The notes: generated from the sequence alone by a model not told the origin. 64,000 nucleotides of DNA from Bacteriovoracaceae bacterium UBA3083 (GCA_002366565.1 DFBJ01000012.1:652277-716276), one strand, 5' to 3'; positions 1 to 8,585 are shown, counted from the stretch's first letter. Made by a program: numbers and translations.

Positions 1-203
1 ACCTTATTCAGTTTTGGCAAAAAGGTGATATAGACTTTTTTACTAACCTCTATATTGGAATGCAGACTATACAATTCTCAATGGAGAATCTAATTTATGA
101 TGTAGTTCCATCAGCAAATAATGTTATTGAATTATTAAATCATAAGAATATATTAGAATTTAGACAGTATATTTTTGATTACGCCGAAGAAAAAGGTTTG
201 TAA
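1..203 (+). CDS. C-terminal end of an unrecognised protein (5' partial)
   Basis: The frame beginning at base 3 is open from the window edge to a TAA at 201-203 and encodes the last 66 residues of a protein. The visible part is mixed hydrophobic and charged, with no motif I recognise and no transmembrane segment; it ends in a helical-looking stretch (FDYAEEKGL). Codon use matches the neighbours, and a strong hairpin follows directly, so it is probably the true end of a gene. The rest lies outside the window, so no function can be given. Confidence 0.7.
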   Translation, partial: LIQFWQKGDIDFFTNLYIGMQTIQFSMENLIYDVVPSANNVIELLNHKNILEFRQYIFDYAEEKGL

Positions 204-208
204 TAATC

Positions 209-234
209 AGAACCTCTTCATATGAAGAGGTTCT
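209..234. terminator. Bidirectional terminator, perfect palindrome
   Basis: A perfect 26-base palindrome (half-site AGAACCTCTTCAT) lies between the partial rightward gene and the leftward fabH. A TTTAAT stretch follows on the plus strand. Its position between two convergent stop codons makes a shared intrinsic terminator the simplest reading. Confidence 0.75.
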
Positions 235-242
235 TTAATACC

Positions 243-1256
243 TTAGTATCTCCAAAGACTAGATGCCCAAGTAAAGCCACTTCCAAATGCAGCACTAGCG
301 ACTAGCATTCCCTCTTTAAGCTTACCTTCTTTGATTGCATCATGCATACCAAGTGGAATTGTAGCAGCAGTTGTATTTCCATACTTTTGAATAGTATTGA
401 ATATTTTTTCTTCAGGAATCTTTAACACTTCTGCAACTTTTGAATTAATTCTTAAGTTTGCTTGATGAAATAAGAATAGATCTACATCTTCAATCTTAAC
501 TCCCATTTCAGCACATGATTGCGTTAATGTTTCGGCCATTCTCTTTACAGCATGTACAAAAACAGTTTTTCCATTCATCTCAGGAAAGTGTAGTCCCTCA
601 TCTAGGAGAGCATGACTAATTCTATCGGCACCAATATCAGTACCAGGTGCTGGAACCCACAACTCTTTAGCAAATGTTCCATCAGCATGAAGATTTGTAG
701 TCAGTATATGAGAATCTTTAGACTTGTCTTTTACTTCAGTTCTAGAAACAACAACAGCACCTGCACCATCACCAAAGAGAACAGAGACAGAACGTCCGCG
801 AGGTGTTTTATCTAGACCTTTTGAGTGAACTTCAGCACCAACGACTAAGACATTTTTATGTCCTCCGGATTGTACAAACTTATCAGCTAAGCTTAATCCA
901 TATAAGAATCCCGTACATTGTTGTCTAATATCAAAAACAGTTATATTTGGAATTCCTAACTTAGTTTGTAAGAAGCAGCCTGTCCCGGGAAAGTCATGAT
1001 CAGGACTAAGCGTTGCAAAAACAATCATATCAATGTCAGAAGGCTCAAGACCAGCATCTGCTATAGCAATATTTGAAGCTTCTAATGCAAGGTCAGAAGT
1101 ACAAGTATTCTCATCAACCCAGTGTCTCTGCTCGATTCCAGTTCTTTGAATAATCCACTCATTAGATGTATCCATCATTTCTTCAAGATCACTATTCTTA
1201 TAAATTTTTGGTGGAACATAAGAACCAACGCCAGTTATTCGACTATTAAACGCCAT
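243..1256 (-). CDS. fabH: Beta-ketoacyl-ACP synthase III
   Basis: FabH condenses acetyl-CoA (or another short acyl-CoA) with malonyl-ACP to start cytosolic fatty acid synthesis. The 337 residues match the usual family length. The thiolase-fold triad is visible: Cys114 in RQQCTGF, His264 in FHQANLRI and Asn294 in YGNTTAA, and the C-terminus has the GSGFTWAS glycine loop. The ATG is preceded by AAGGAATTCCT. The gene stands alone, divergent from the endonuclease gene and convergent with the partial gene at the window edge. FabH paralogues that make other beta-keto products are common in this phylum, so primary fatty acid initiation is likely but not proven. Confidence 0.9.
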   Translation of the reverse strand: MAFNSRITGVGSYVPPKIYKNSDLEEMMDTSNEWIIQRTGIEQRHWVDENTCTSDLALEASNIAIADAGLEPSDIDMIVFATLSPDHDFPGTGCFLQTKLGIPNITVFDIRQQCTGFLYGLSLADKFVQSGGHKNVLVVGAEVHSKGLDKTPRGRSVSVLFGDGAGAVVVSRTEVKDKSKDSHILTTNLHADGTFAKELWVPAPGTDIGADRISHALLDEGLHFPEMNGKTVFVHAVKRMAETLTQSCAEMGVKIEDVDLFLFHQANLRINSKVAEVLKIPEEKIFNTIQKYGNTTAATIPLGMHDAIKEGKLKEGMLVASAAFGSGFTWASSLWRY

Positions 1257-1355
1257 AGGAATTCCTTTTTATATAAATATAGGGTTAATCAATGATAACA
1301 GCTGATTTGATTAGTGCAAATAGAAAGAGATGTAAGAAAAAAATACGATAATTTC

Positions 1356-1384
1356 TTGGCCATAAGAGAAAGCTTTGTTAGACT
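1356..1384 (+). promoter_or_regulatory. Candidate sigma70 promoter of the endonuclease gene
   Basis: TTGGCC at 1356-1361 and TAGACT at 1379-1384 are separated by 17 bases and lie about 30 bases before the ATG of the endonuclease gene. Each hexamer matches the consensus at four of six positions. This is a by-eye call. Confidence 0.35.
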
Positions 1385-1413
1385 ATTTTCAACATTAAAT
1401 CCAAGGATGGATA

Positions 1414-2262
1414 ATGACTTTAAATAAATTAATATTTTGCTCTACTTTATTATTCAGTATCAACTCTTTTGCTTTATTAAAAGACTATGATTACTACCCT
1501 GCTTCTCTTATAGAAAGTATTGAGAATGATAAGCTAGACTCATCAGAGATTAAAGAAGAGCTCTTTAAAGTTCTTAGTTATTATCACATTAAAACGGATG
1601 ATAAAGATCTAGTGACAGAAAAATGTCAAAAAGATCAAACTTGCTACACTCAAATAAAAACAATTTCATATAAAGAAGCCAGAATAGAGCTATTTGGTAA
1701 TTTGCACCTTAAGCAAGACCAAAGAGGAAGTTATACAGTAAAAGACCTCTACTGCGAAAATGAATATGGAGAAAATCAAGGCATTGGCCCAGGAAAGATT
1801 CCTACTGCTTCTGTTATGAACTGTGAGCACACTTGGCCACAAAGTAAATTTAATCCAAACCTTAGTAAATCCCTTCAGAAAACAGACCTTCATCACCTAT
1901 ACCCTGTAAACAACAGAGCTAACAGCTCTAGAAGTAATAATATATTTGCAGAAGTTAACGGTAGAGTTATCAATGAAAATTGTACAGCTTCTACTAGAGG
2001 CAATGCAATTGGAACTAATATTACAGCATTTGAACCTCCCACAAGCCACAAAGGAAATGTAGCAAGAGCTATGTTTTACTTTTCAGTAAGGTTTAAAATG
2101 CCAATTGGTGAGCTACAGGAAAGATACTTAAGAAACTGGAATCAAGAAGATCCAGTAGATGAAGAAGAGAGAATAAGAAATCAAAAGATTTATGAGTTTC
2201 AAAACAACAGAAACCCTTTTATCGATCAACCAGAACTGGTAAATACTATTCATGACTTCTAG
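1414..2262 (+). CDS. endA: Secreted endonuclease I (EndA/NucM family)
   Basis: This is a periplasmic or extracellular nonspecific nuclease of the endonuclease I (His-Me finger) family. A signal peptide occupies about residues 1-20. The catalytic core is visible as NCEHTWPQS (Glu138-His139) followed by DLHHLYPVNNRANSSRSN, where the family places its magnesium and DNA ligands. Length (282 residues) is a little above the Vibrio and E. coli enzymes. Paired cysteines (71/77, 114/137) suggest disulfides, as in Vvn. In a predator it would degrade prey DNA, which is inference. The stop overlaps the start of the next lipoprotein gene by 11 bases, so the two are probably cotranscribed. Confidence 0.9.
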   Translation: MTLNKLIFCSTLLFSINSFALLKDYDYYPASLIESIENDKLDSSEIKEELFKVLSYYHIKTDDKDLVTEKCQKDQTCYTQIKTISYKEARIELFGNLHLKQDQRGSYTVKDLYCENEYGENQGIGPGKIPTASVMNCEHTWPQSKFNPNLSKSLQKTDLHHLYPVNNRANSSRSNNIFAEVNGRVINENCTASTRGNAIGTNITAFEPPTSHKGNVARAMFYFSVRFKMPIGELQERYLRNWNQEDPVDEEERIRNQKIYEFQNNRNPFIDQPELVNTIHDF

Positions 2263-2740
2263 AAATATATTAATATTGATTTCTTTTCTTATTTTTTCAT
2301 CATGTACTTCTGTAAAGATGAAGGAAGCACCAAAGCACTACTCCAAAGAGACAATGAGAAGCTTTGAAGAAATAGAGAGACAGAATGCACTTGAAAGGTA
2401 TAGAAAACTTCGTCTTCAAAACTGGGAAGCTACGAAAAAAGGAAAAGTGAGTAGAACTAGACCGAAACGTTATTCACGACCTAGAAACTCAAATAGAATA
2501 GTAGCTCCTAAAAAAGTTGTACCTCCAAAGAAGAGAATTATTCCAACTAACCCTGAAGAGCAAAAAATTGAAGTTGATCAAAATATTAAATTCTTCTGTA
2601 TGGAGAAAAGAAAAGATCCAAGGTTTAAGGGCCCTACAAGCTGTGAATCCTATACCGAGAATATACTCAATGAATGTGAAGATTCTTATCAATGGAATGA
2701 TAAGAAGCTTACAAACTGTGTTAAATCTAAATTAAAATAA
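2252..2740 (+). CDS. Small basic lipoprotein, unknown function
   Basis: The 162-residue product starts with a lipoprotein signal peptide ending in the lipobox FSSC (Cys about residue 18). The mature part is rich in Lys and Arg, with a central proline/lysine stretch (PKKVVPPKKRIIPTNPEE). A short C-terminal domain has four cysteines (FFCMEK, TSCES, NECED, TNCVK) that could form two disulfides. I do not recognise the family. The 11-base overlap with the nuclease gene suggests translational coupling and perhaps a helper role for the nuclease, for example DNA or envelope binding by the basic region; that is speculation. Confidence 0.8.
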   Translation: MTSRNILILISFLIFSSCTSVKMKEAPKHYSKETMRSFEEIERQNALERYRKLRLQNWEATKKGKVSRTRPKRYSRPRNSNRIVAPKKVVPPKKRIIPTNPEEQKIEVDQNIKFFCMEKRKDPRFKGPTSCESYTENILNECEDSYQWNDKKLTNCVKSKLK

Positions 2741-2742
2741 AC

Positions 2743-2895
2743 CTATAGCTTAACTTTTCTATCTTCGCTTAGGATCTCTTCAGGTGGCTGAGTGGCCTCG
2801 ATTTCAATTTCTTCTTCTTTTACAAACCATTGTGGTTTTCTTAGTAATGATTCACCTTCAATTTCTTCCAGTCTCATTCTTTCTCTTAAGCTCAT
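2743..2895 (-). CDS. 50-residue acidic microprotein, unknown
   Basis: A short leftward frame runs from ATG at 2893-2895 to TAG at 2743-2745. The start is preceded by AGGAGTGTTT, a good ribosome binding site. The product begins MSLRERMRLEEIEGES and is highly charged, with a Glu-rich middle (VKEEEIEIEATQPPEE), no signal peptide and no membrane segment. It fills most of an otherwise empty gap and its codon use matches the neighbours. No family is recognised. The ribosome binding site and codon bias make it more likely real than not. Confidence 0.65.
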   Translation of the reverse strand: MSLRERMRLEEIEGESLLRKPQWFVKEEEIEIEATQPPEEILSEDRKVKL

Positions 2896-3153
2896 AAACA
2901 CTCCTTGCTAGAACTTTATTCTTTAGTGAGTTCTTTCGTTCTATAAAACACAACTCAATCAAAGATATTTAGAATAACAGTAGTATTGCTTAAAGTCAAT
3001 GTAAGAACTATTAAACAAACTTATACAAAAGTAGTTAACTGATTGAATATACTATTACTAAGTACTAGATATCACTATGTAAGAAATAATGAGATTCTAG
3101 ACATTGAAGAGAAATGGACCTAGCCTATAAGCTATGGAAATTAAGGTTTATAA

Positions 3154-3720
3154 ATGAGTAGAGAATATTGCGAAGTATGCACTAGAGCACTAAAAGGATG
3201 CATTTGTAAATTTACAACGACTACTGCTAATACAACTCCAGTGACAATACTCCGTCATCCAAGTGAAGTTAAGAGCCTGAAAGGTACTGTGCAGCTCTTG
3301 GCGTTATCCCTTGAAGATATCCAACTGTACGACGGTGAAGTATTTGAGAAAGAAGATATTCTAAAGCCTAACCTTGAAAATATACTTGTATTTCCAAGTG
3401 ATGAATCAGTAAATCTAAAAGAGTTTGTTGCCACTGAGCAATTAGATAATAAAAAACACTTTATTTTTATCGATGGCACCTGGAAGAAGGCCTATAAAAT
3501 ACTACAACTCAATCCTTATTTAAAAGATATCACACATATCAATTTACAGCTTGATTCAGACTCTCCCTATGCACAAGTCAGAAAGCAGAAGGATGGTGGG
3601 TTCAGCACTCTGGAAGCAGTTGTAAATACTCTCAAAGCTTTTGAAGGTGATGAAGAATATAAATCTCTAGAGAAATCTTTTGAGCAATTTGTAGAATATT
3701 TAAAAAAGCTATCTACTTAA
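3154..3720 (+). CDS. tapT: DTW-domain tRNA-uridine aminocarboxypropyltransferase
   Basis: DTW-domain proteins (TapT/YfiP, human DTWD1/2) transfer the 3-amino-3-carboxypropyl group of S-adenosylmethionine to uridine in tRNA, forming acp3U. The 188 residues show the family hallmarks: N-terminal zinc-type cysteines (CEVCTRALKGCIC), the name-giving motif as DGTWKKA at about residue 107, and the conserved SPYAQVRKQ...STLEA block near the C-terminus. The ATG is preceded by AAGG at normal spacing. The 3' end overlaps the convergent lipoprotein gene by 8 bases. Confidence 0.85.
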   Translation: MSREYCEVCTRALKGCICKFTTTTANTTPVTILRHPSEVKSLKGTVQLLALSLEDIQLYDGEVFEKEDILKPNLENILVFPSDESVNLKEFVATEQLDNKKHFIFIDGTWKKAYKILQLNPYLKDITHINLQLDSDSPYAQVRKQKDGGFSTLEAVVNTLKAFEGDEEYKSLEKSFEQFVEYLKKLST

Positions 3721-4060
3721 CATCTATTGATTTAATTTTATCAGTTATAGCAGCATTCTTTCTAATCCCAGGGCAATTTGTTTCCTCATAAGCAAGCGTC
3801 GCTCTATTAGAAAAGTAATTACTTCTCTTCTTCCCCTGATAAAGCCAACTCTTGCCATACCATAGGGATACTTTTAGAGAGTTTGCTACAACTTCTTCAA
3901 TTCTATAAATACTTTCACTCTGTTTAGCGTAACTTGCGTAATTAGTACTTCTTTCTTTAAAGCACTGACCTACTTCATATTTACTTGTTTTTGAGTCTGC
4001 AACACAAGAAATAAAGAAAGTAATTGAAAATAAATATGTGATTAAAGAAGTTTGGTTCAT
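3713..4060 (-). CDS. Small lipoprotein, unknown function
   Basis: This product of about 115 residues has a signal peptide ending in a lipobox (FFISC). I chose the ATG at 4060 because MNQTSLITYLFSITFFISC is a compact lipoprotein signal and AAAGGG lies just upstream; an in-frame ATG at 4081 would add seven residues. The mature protein carries a short Tyr/Ser-rich domain (YASYAKQSESIYRIEEVV) and an SLWYGKSWLYQG segment that could be part of a small beta barrel or SH3-like fold. No family is recognised. It is convergent with tapT, with an 8-base overlap. Confidence 0.7.
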   Translation of the reverse strand: MNQTSLITYLFSITFFISCVADSKTSKYEVGQCFKERSTNYASYAKQSESIYRIEEVVANSLKVSLWYGKSWLYQGKKRSNYFSNRATLAYEETNCPGIRKNAAITDKIKSIDVK

Positions 4061-4154
4061 AGGCCCTTTATTAAAGATCATATTCGTCTTATTATAACGG
4101 TAGTATTAAATTAACTTCTTAGTGTTATTTTGCAGAAAATGAACAATTCATTTA

Positions 4155-4904
4155 ATGTTCATGAGTTATCTAAGTCATACAAAAAAAGTAAAAGAAAATA
4201 TGTATTTACTAAGCCAACCTACTCTTTCACCTCCCTCTAAATGTCCTTATATAAAAGGTGAAGAGTTCACTCAAGAATATTTCTTTGCTACTGAACTAGA
4301 TAAGAATGAGTTAGATATCATACTAGAAAATGGGTGGAGAAAGTTTGGCAGATTCTACTTTAGGCCAAAGTGTTCAAACTGTCAGAAATGTCTACCTCTA
4401 AGAGTTTTAGTTAACAAAGTGAACTTTAGTAAAGGCCAAAGAAAAATTTTAAAGAAAAACCAAGATCTCATCATTTCAAAAGAGCCGCTAATATTTAAAG
4501 AAGAGTATTATAAAATATATATTCAACACAATGAAAGATTCAACTCATCAAAAGATACGCCAGAAGAACGTAATGAATTTATAGATGGCTTCTTTAGCCA
4601 GTCTTGCTCTAGCTTTATACTGACTTACTCACTTGGAGAAGAAGTCATAGCATGGGGAATTTTAGATGAAGGAGATAGTGGTATTAGTAGCGTGTACTTT
4701 GCATTTAACCCTGAGTACTCAGATAGAAGTCTTGGTCACTTTGGAGCACTAACAGAAATCAACTACGCAAAAGAAAATAGTTATGACTACTACTATCTAG
4801 GCTATTATGTTGAGTCTAATCCATCAATGGCCTACAAAGCATCCTATAAACCACATCAATTATTAAATTGGGCCAACAAAAGTTGGGAAGAGCAAGACGC
4901 CTAA
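4155..4904 (+). CDS. bpt: Aspartate/glutamate leucyltransferase (N-degron pathway)
   Basis: Bpt transfers leucine from leucyl-tRNA to N-terminal Asp or Glu of proteins, marking them for ClpS/ClpAP degradation. The family signature is visible: SKCPYIKG near the N-terminus, the cysteine cluster RPKCSNCQKCLPLRV at about residue 73, the basic KGQRKILKKNQDL after it, and YLGYYVESNPSMAYKASY in the C-terminal acetyltransferase-like fold. Length (249) is normal. The start is uncertain: ATGs at 4155, 4161 and 4200 are in frame; the last gives an N-terminus closest to relatives but none has a strong ribosome binding site. It converges on the MerR gene with a 4-base overlap. Confidence 0.88.
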   Translation: MFMSYLSHTKKVKENMYLLSQPTLSPPSKCPYIKGEEFTQEYFFATELDKNELDIILENGWRKFGRFYFRPKCSNCQKCLPLRVLVNKVNFSKGQRKILKKNQDLIISKEPLIFKEEYYKIYIQHNERFNSSKDTPEERNEFIDGFFSQSCSSFILTYSLGEEVIAWGILDEGDSGISSVYFAFNPEYSDRSLGHFGALTEINYAKENSYDYYYLGYYVESNPSMAYKASYKPHQLLNWANKSWEEQDA

Positions 4905-5824
4905 CCTTGGCTAAGCTCTTTTAAACAATTGTCTAAATGAAATAAGTCAGAGATTGCTCTAAATTTTGATTCATTAAGAACATAACTATTTTTAATATTC
5001 TCAGATCCACTAATCCATAACTCTCGATCTGAACCTAGTTTTCTATAGAGGTCTTCGATATAGCTCTGAGAAGATTTGTTTTTAACTGATAGTAATAAAA
5101 TATTTGCTTCAAATGAGTTCGTAGCATCAATCAATGGAGTAAGAGGTAAATTTGCTCCTAAGTAAAAGAACTTAACACCGTAGTGTGAACATAATAGAGA
5201 GAATAAAATAATATCGAACTCATCTAGTTCACCACTAGGGCTAGCTATTGAGATAAGGCTCGGGTTCTTATTTTTACTTTCATAGCTCTCGTAAATAATA
5301 TCTCCAACATGAAACTTAACCATAGAGAGGAGAGCGTGCTCTTGAGCAATTGAGAGTTTACCCAAGTCAACTCTATGTCTTAATTCAGAAAGTAGCGGAG
5401 ACAGTACCTTAAGGGCTAAATCACGAGTACTGAGAGAAGCCTTCAAAGCACCAATCTCTTTTGAGAGAACTTCAATTTGGTAATTTTGGATAGCCTCTAT
5501 GAGATTCTTTAAAGAGTTATCTACTTCAATAGAACTTGTTACTTTATAGTTTGCAGGTCGAATGTTTTGTTTAACTTTACCAAGTCTCTCTAACATTTCC
5601 TTGAGTTCTGAAGTCTCTTTATTAGCAATTGAGCCAATACTATTTCCAAGTGAACAGAGTTCGCTCAATAGCTGAAGCTTTTCGATATCACTATCACTGT
5701 ATAGACGCCTCCCCGAACTACTTCTCGCTGGGACAACTGCTAGGTACCGTTTCTCCCAGGCCCTTAAAGTATGAGTACCAACACCTGATAAATTAGAAGC
5801 TATTTTGATATTATACTTACTCAT
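4901..5824 (-). CDS. MerR-family regulator with degenerate B12-binding domain (CarA/CarH-like)
   Basis: The N-terminal 70 residues are a MerR winged helix (GVGTHTLRAWEKRY...GRRLYSDSDIEKL). The rest resembles the cobalamin part of CarH/LitR: a helical bundle with the EH pair at 162-163 and a Rossmann-like domain (SLISIASPSGELDEFD, then YLGANLPLTPLI). In light-sensing CarH the cobalt ligand sits in ExHxxG and a Trp lies ten residues before EH. Here these are E199-L-D201-E-F-D204 and Val152, so both His and Trp are absent. It may work without B12. It is the last gene of a leftward set behind alkB. Target and signal are unknown. Confidence 0.8.
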   Translation of the reverse strand: MSKYNIKIASNLSGVGTHTLRAWEKRYLAVVPARSSSGRRLYSDSDIEKLQLLSELCSLGNSIGSIANKETSELKEMLERLGKVKQNIRPANYKVTSSIEVDNSLKNLIEAIQNYQIEVLSKEIGALKASLSTRDLALKVLSPLLSELRHRVDLGKLSIAQEHALLSMVKFHVGDIIYESYESKNKNPSLISIASPSGELDEFDIILFSLLCSHYGVKFFYLGANLPLTPLIDATNSFEANILLLSVKNKSSQSYIEDLYRKLGSDRELWISGSENIKNSYVLNESKFRAISDLFHLDNCLKELSQG

Positions 5825-5880
5825 TACTTTCTCCAGAAATACATAAATAATGTATAAGACTTGTCTAGGGTATTCAAGAA

Positions 5881-6474
5881 TTATTGGTGAACAAAACGAA
5901 AAGTTAGACTTACCCTCTCCTCATTGATCAATTTGCTCTTACTTATTTGATGCTCCCAGTCGTTTTGGGTAGGAGGTAACATTACAAGTAAGCTGCGGTT
6001 ATCTAAACTTAGAGAAAACTTTTCTTTAGAAGCTTTATTTCGAAAGGAGAGCACTCTTGAAACGCCAAAGCTTGCACAGGCGACAGTGGGTCTCTCGCCT
6101 AGAGATTCCTCATCATCACTATGCCAGGAGACATAGTCTTCACCATTTCTATAATAGTTGCCAAGCATCCCATTGAATCTCTCTTCCACTATATCTTCCA
6201 CCGATGCTTTAATATCTAGAAGAAGCTCATTCCAATGGTTGTGTTTTAGATTTATATTTGAGTATTCATAGAACACATTTGAGTCTGCATACCAACAATG
6301 AAGCCTTGGTATAGGATGAACCTTACCAAACATTCTTATATTATCGCTCTGCCAGTTAAGCTCTTCTTTTAAAACTGCAAGATAATCATTAGAAAAGAAA
6401 TTTGGATAATAAAGGATTTCCCCATTATTGAAAGAGTGTACTTCTTTATCAAATTTGAATACACCTTGATCCAT
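5881..6474 (-). CDS. alkB: AlkB-like 2-oxoglutarate/Fe(II) dioxygenase
   Basis: AlkB enzymes reverse 1-methyladenine and 3-methylcytosine damage in DNA or RNA by oxidative demethylation. The iron triad is seen as His118-Ser-Asp120 (VSWHSDDE) and His175 (WEHQI), and the 2-oxoglutarate arginines as R187-x5-R193 in EERVSLTFRF. PRLHCWYAD and NYYRNGEDYVSWH match the nucleotide-recognition side of the family; the length (197) is closer to E. coli AlkB and ALKBH2/3 than to long fusions. The start lies 4 bases after the stop of the binding-protein gene, so the two are probably translationally coupled. Substrate (DNA or RNA) cannot be told. Confidence 0.9.
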   Translation of the reverse strand: MDQGVFKFDKEVHSFNNGEILYYPNFFSNDYLAVLKEELNWQSDNIRMFGKVHPIPRLHCWYADSNVFYEYSNINLKHNHWNELLLDIKASVEDIVEERFNGMLGNYYRNGEDYVSWHSDDEESLGERPTVACASFGVSRVLSFRNKASKEKFSLSLDNRSLLVMLPPTQNDWEHQISKSKLINEERVSLTFRFVHQ

Positions 6475-6478
6475 CAGA

Positions 6479-7474
6479 CTATTTCATAGGTGGAGAATAA
6501 AGAAGACCACCATCCTTCCATAGGGAGTTCAGTCCCCTCTCTAACTTAAGAGAACTCTTCTTACCTAGGTTTCTTTCGAAAATTTCAGCATAGTTACCCA
6601 CTTTTGAGATCACTTCTCCAGTCCAGTTATTAGATACGCCTAAAATCTTTTCGAAATTAAAAGATGCACCAAAAAACCTCTGAACTCTCGGGTCAGAACT
6701 CTTCTTCATAGATGTAATATTAGATGAATTAATCCCTAGTTCTTCGGCCCAAATAAGCGAATAAATAGTCCACGATACTAAGTCTTTCCACTTCTTATCA
6801 CCTGCTAAGACAACAGGAGCAAGAGGTTCTTTCTCAATTCGCTTCTTCAATATTTTATAAGAATTGGCAGACTTGAATTTATTTCTCTCTGAAATTAAAG
6901 TTGTAATATCTGACGTTACGGCCACACATCTCTTTTTCATGAAAGCTAAGAACAACTGATCATTATTATCAAAACGAACTTGCCTAAGTCTTAACTTATG
7001 TAATTTGAAATAATCGATTAAATTCTCTTGTGTAGTTGTATTATTTTTTACACAAATTTTCTTATTATCTAAATCAGATACTTTACCTATGCCACTATTC
7101 TTTTTGACTAGTACACCCTGAGTATCAAAATATACAACTGGAGCGAATTCGACATTATAAGTTACTTCTCTTGAAAAGTTTCTAGAGGTATTTCGACTTA
7201 ACAAATCTATTTTTCTCTCACTAAGAAAATCAAATCTATTTTTAAGCGACGTAGGAAAATACTTAATTTTAGAAGTGTCTGAAAAGATAGCTGCGGCTAC
7301 GGCCTTACAAATATCAACATCAAAACCACTCCACTCTCCACGAGCATTGGGGACTGAAAAACCATTCAACCCCTCACTAACACCGCAGTTTAAATATCCT
7401 CTATTTTTAATTGAATCAATAGTATTTGCAAATGAAGGGAGGGAAACTAAAAAAAGGATTAATATAAGTTTCAT
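6479..7474 (-). CDS. Amino-acid ABC transporter periplasmic binding protein (AapJ/BztA-like)
   Basis: A signal peptide (residues 1-16, cleaved after SFA) leads into a type 3 solute-binding fold: RGYLNCGVSEGLNGFSVP, GEWSGFDVDICKAVAAAIF and the long C-terminal region typical of general L-amino-acid binding proteins such as AapJ and BztA (331 residues). The ATG follows AAGGACTTCT. No permease or ATPase gene is nearby, so it is an orphan binding protein that would use a transporter encoded elsewhere or act as a sensor. It lies 12 bases after the glycosyltransferase gene and 4 bases before alkB. Uptake of prey amino acids is a reasonable inference. Confidence 0.85.
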   Translation of the reverse strand: MKLILILFLVSLPSFANTIDSIKNRGYLNCGVSEGLNGFSVPNARGEWSGFDVDICKAVAAAIFSDTSKIKYFPTSLKNRFDFLSERKIDLLSRNTSRNFSREVTYNVEFAPVVYFDTQGVLVKKNSGIGKVSDLDNKKICVKNNTTTQENLIDYFKLHKLRLRQVRFDNNDQLFLAFMKKRCVAVTSDITTLISERNKFKSANSYKILKKRIEKEPLAPVVLAGDKKWKDLVSWTIYSLIWAEELGINSSNITSMKKSSDPRVQRFFGASFNFEKILGVSNNWTGEVISKVGNYAEIFERNLGKKSSLKLERGLNSLWKDGGLLYSPPMK

Positions 7475-7486
7475 AGAAGTCCTTAC

Positions 7487-8578
7487 TTAATGACAACAGT
7501 CAGCACCACTATGAACATGATTGTCACCAATCATTTTATCGACTCTTCTCTTCACATCAGATTTGAACTTAATATCATGAAAATTTGTCGCAATATTATA
7601 AAGCTTTTTTCTATCATAAGTATGGTAGAGATTATTCATGTCTTTTACAGAATCAATTAGTTTAGATGCGCTACCATCAGTCCAAAGTAGCCCAAAGTCT
7701 CCAAGATAGCTTTTAAATAACTCGCTATCTTTTACGATTGCAGGTCTACCACTTGATAAACACTTTAGTATATCTTCGGGAAATGCTGTCTCAGAAATAT
7801 CAATTAAAGCTCTCGCATTTCCTAACATAGGAGCAAGCTCTCCAGAGCAACGAACTCCCATAAACCTAGGATCTTCCTCATCAATTTTAAGAATATCTAG
7901 ATGAGCATCCTCGCCAAAGAAAATATACTTCATATTATATTCATCTAAAAAACTTGTAAGCTCTATCGCGCACTCTTCGCTCATTCCTTTTGCATTAATA
8001 GCATAGTAATTAAACTCTTTCCCCTCTTTAGGAGTAAGTGGATAATCGGCGATATTAAATGGAGGAGCGACGACACTAACAGGACCATTGTAGAATTCTT
8101 CTACAAACTTTTTAACACTTTCACTTGGTACCCAAATTTCATCACTCATACAAAGTGCTGCTTTAGACCACTTAGTGACATAAGAGTTAAATATTTTCTC
8201 TCTTAGTGCCTTCTTCTTTCTATTCAAATAATAATGATCATAGAAATAAGTAACGAGTTTTGTATTATCACACTTTCTTATCCCACTAGACATTCCATTT
8301 GATATATTAATGATTAAATCAACAGAACAAGGAATAAACAAGTTTGAAGCTGCATTAGGAATTAAAAAAGAATTCTTTGCCAGCTGTTCTCTATCTTTTA
8401 TTTTATGAGATAAGTAGGTTGAACGTATTTTCCGAAGCTCTACAGTACCTAACATTGCTTTTTCTTTATGAGCAAGAGTGTAAATAGTAGAGTCTTCATA
8501 GACCATGCCTAAAGTCTCTACTATTTCTGTATAATGATCTCTGATTAATAAATCGTCACAACTAAGAGCTATCTTCAA
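7487..8578 (-). CDS. Putative glycosyltransferase (group 1, GT4-like)
   Basis: The C-terminal half has the shape of a GT-B glycosyltransferase: GPVSVVAPPFNIADYP at the domain junction, KYIFFGEDAHLDIL, then a donor-site region AFPEDILKCLSSGRPAIV, where GT4 enzymes place the conserved glutamate. I place the start at TTG 8576-8578, eight bases after the epimerase stop, preceded by AGGTG; this gives 363 residues beginning MKIALSCDDLL. An ATG at 8656 would overlap the epimerase gene by 71 bases and add a sequence that does not look like a GT N-terminus. It pairs with the nucleotide-sugar epimerase, so a surface polysaccharide role is likely. The sequence is divergent. Confidence 0.65.
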   Translation of the reverse strand: MKIALSCDDLLIRDHYTEIVETLGMVYEDSTIYTLAHKEKAMLGTVELRKIRSTYLSHKIKDREQLAKNSFLIPNAASNLFIPCSVDLIINISNGMSSGIRKCDNTKLVTYFYDHYYLNRKKKALREKIFNSYVTKWSKAALCMSDEIWVPSESVKKFVEEFYNGPVSVVAPPFNIADYPLTPKEGKEFNYYAINAKGMSEECAIELTSFLDEYNMKYIFFGEDAHLDILKIDEEDPRFMGVRCSGELAPMLGNARALIDISETAFPEDILKCLSSGRPAIVKDSELFKSYLGDFGLLWTDGSASKLIDSVKDMNNLYHTYDRKKLYNIATNFHDIKFKSDVKRRVDKMIGDNHVHSGADCCH

Positions 8579-8585
8579 ATTACAC

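Noticed and set aside
3120..3164. 15-codon leader frame ending inside the tapT start
   Set aside because: Too short, poor ribosome binding site spacing and no attenuator-like structure.
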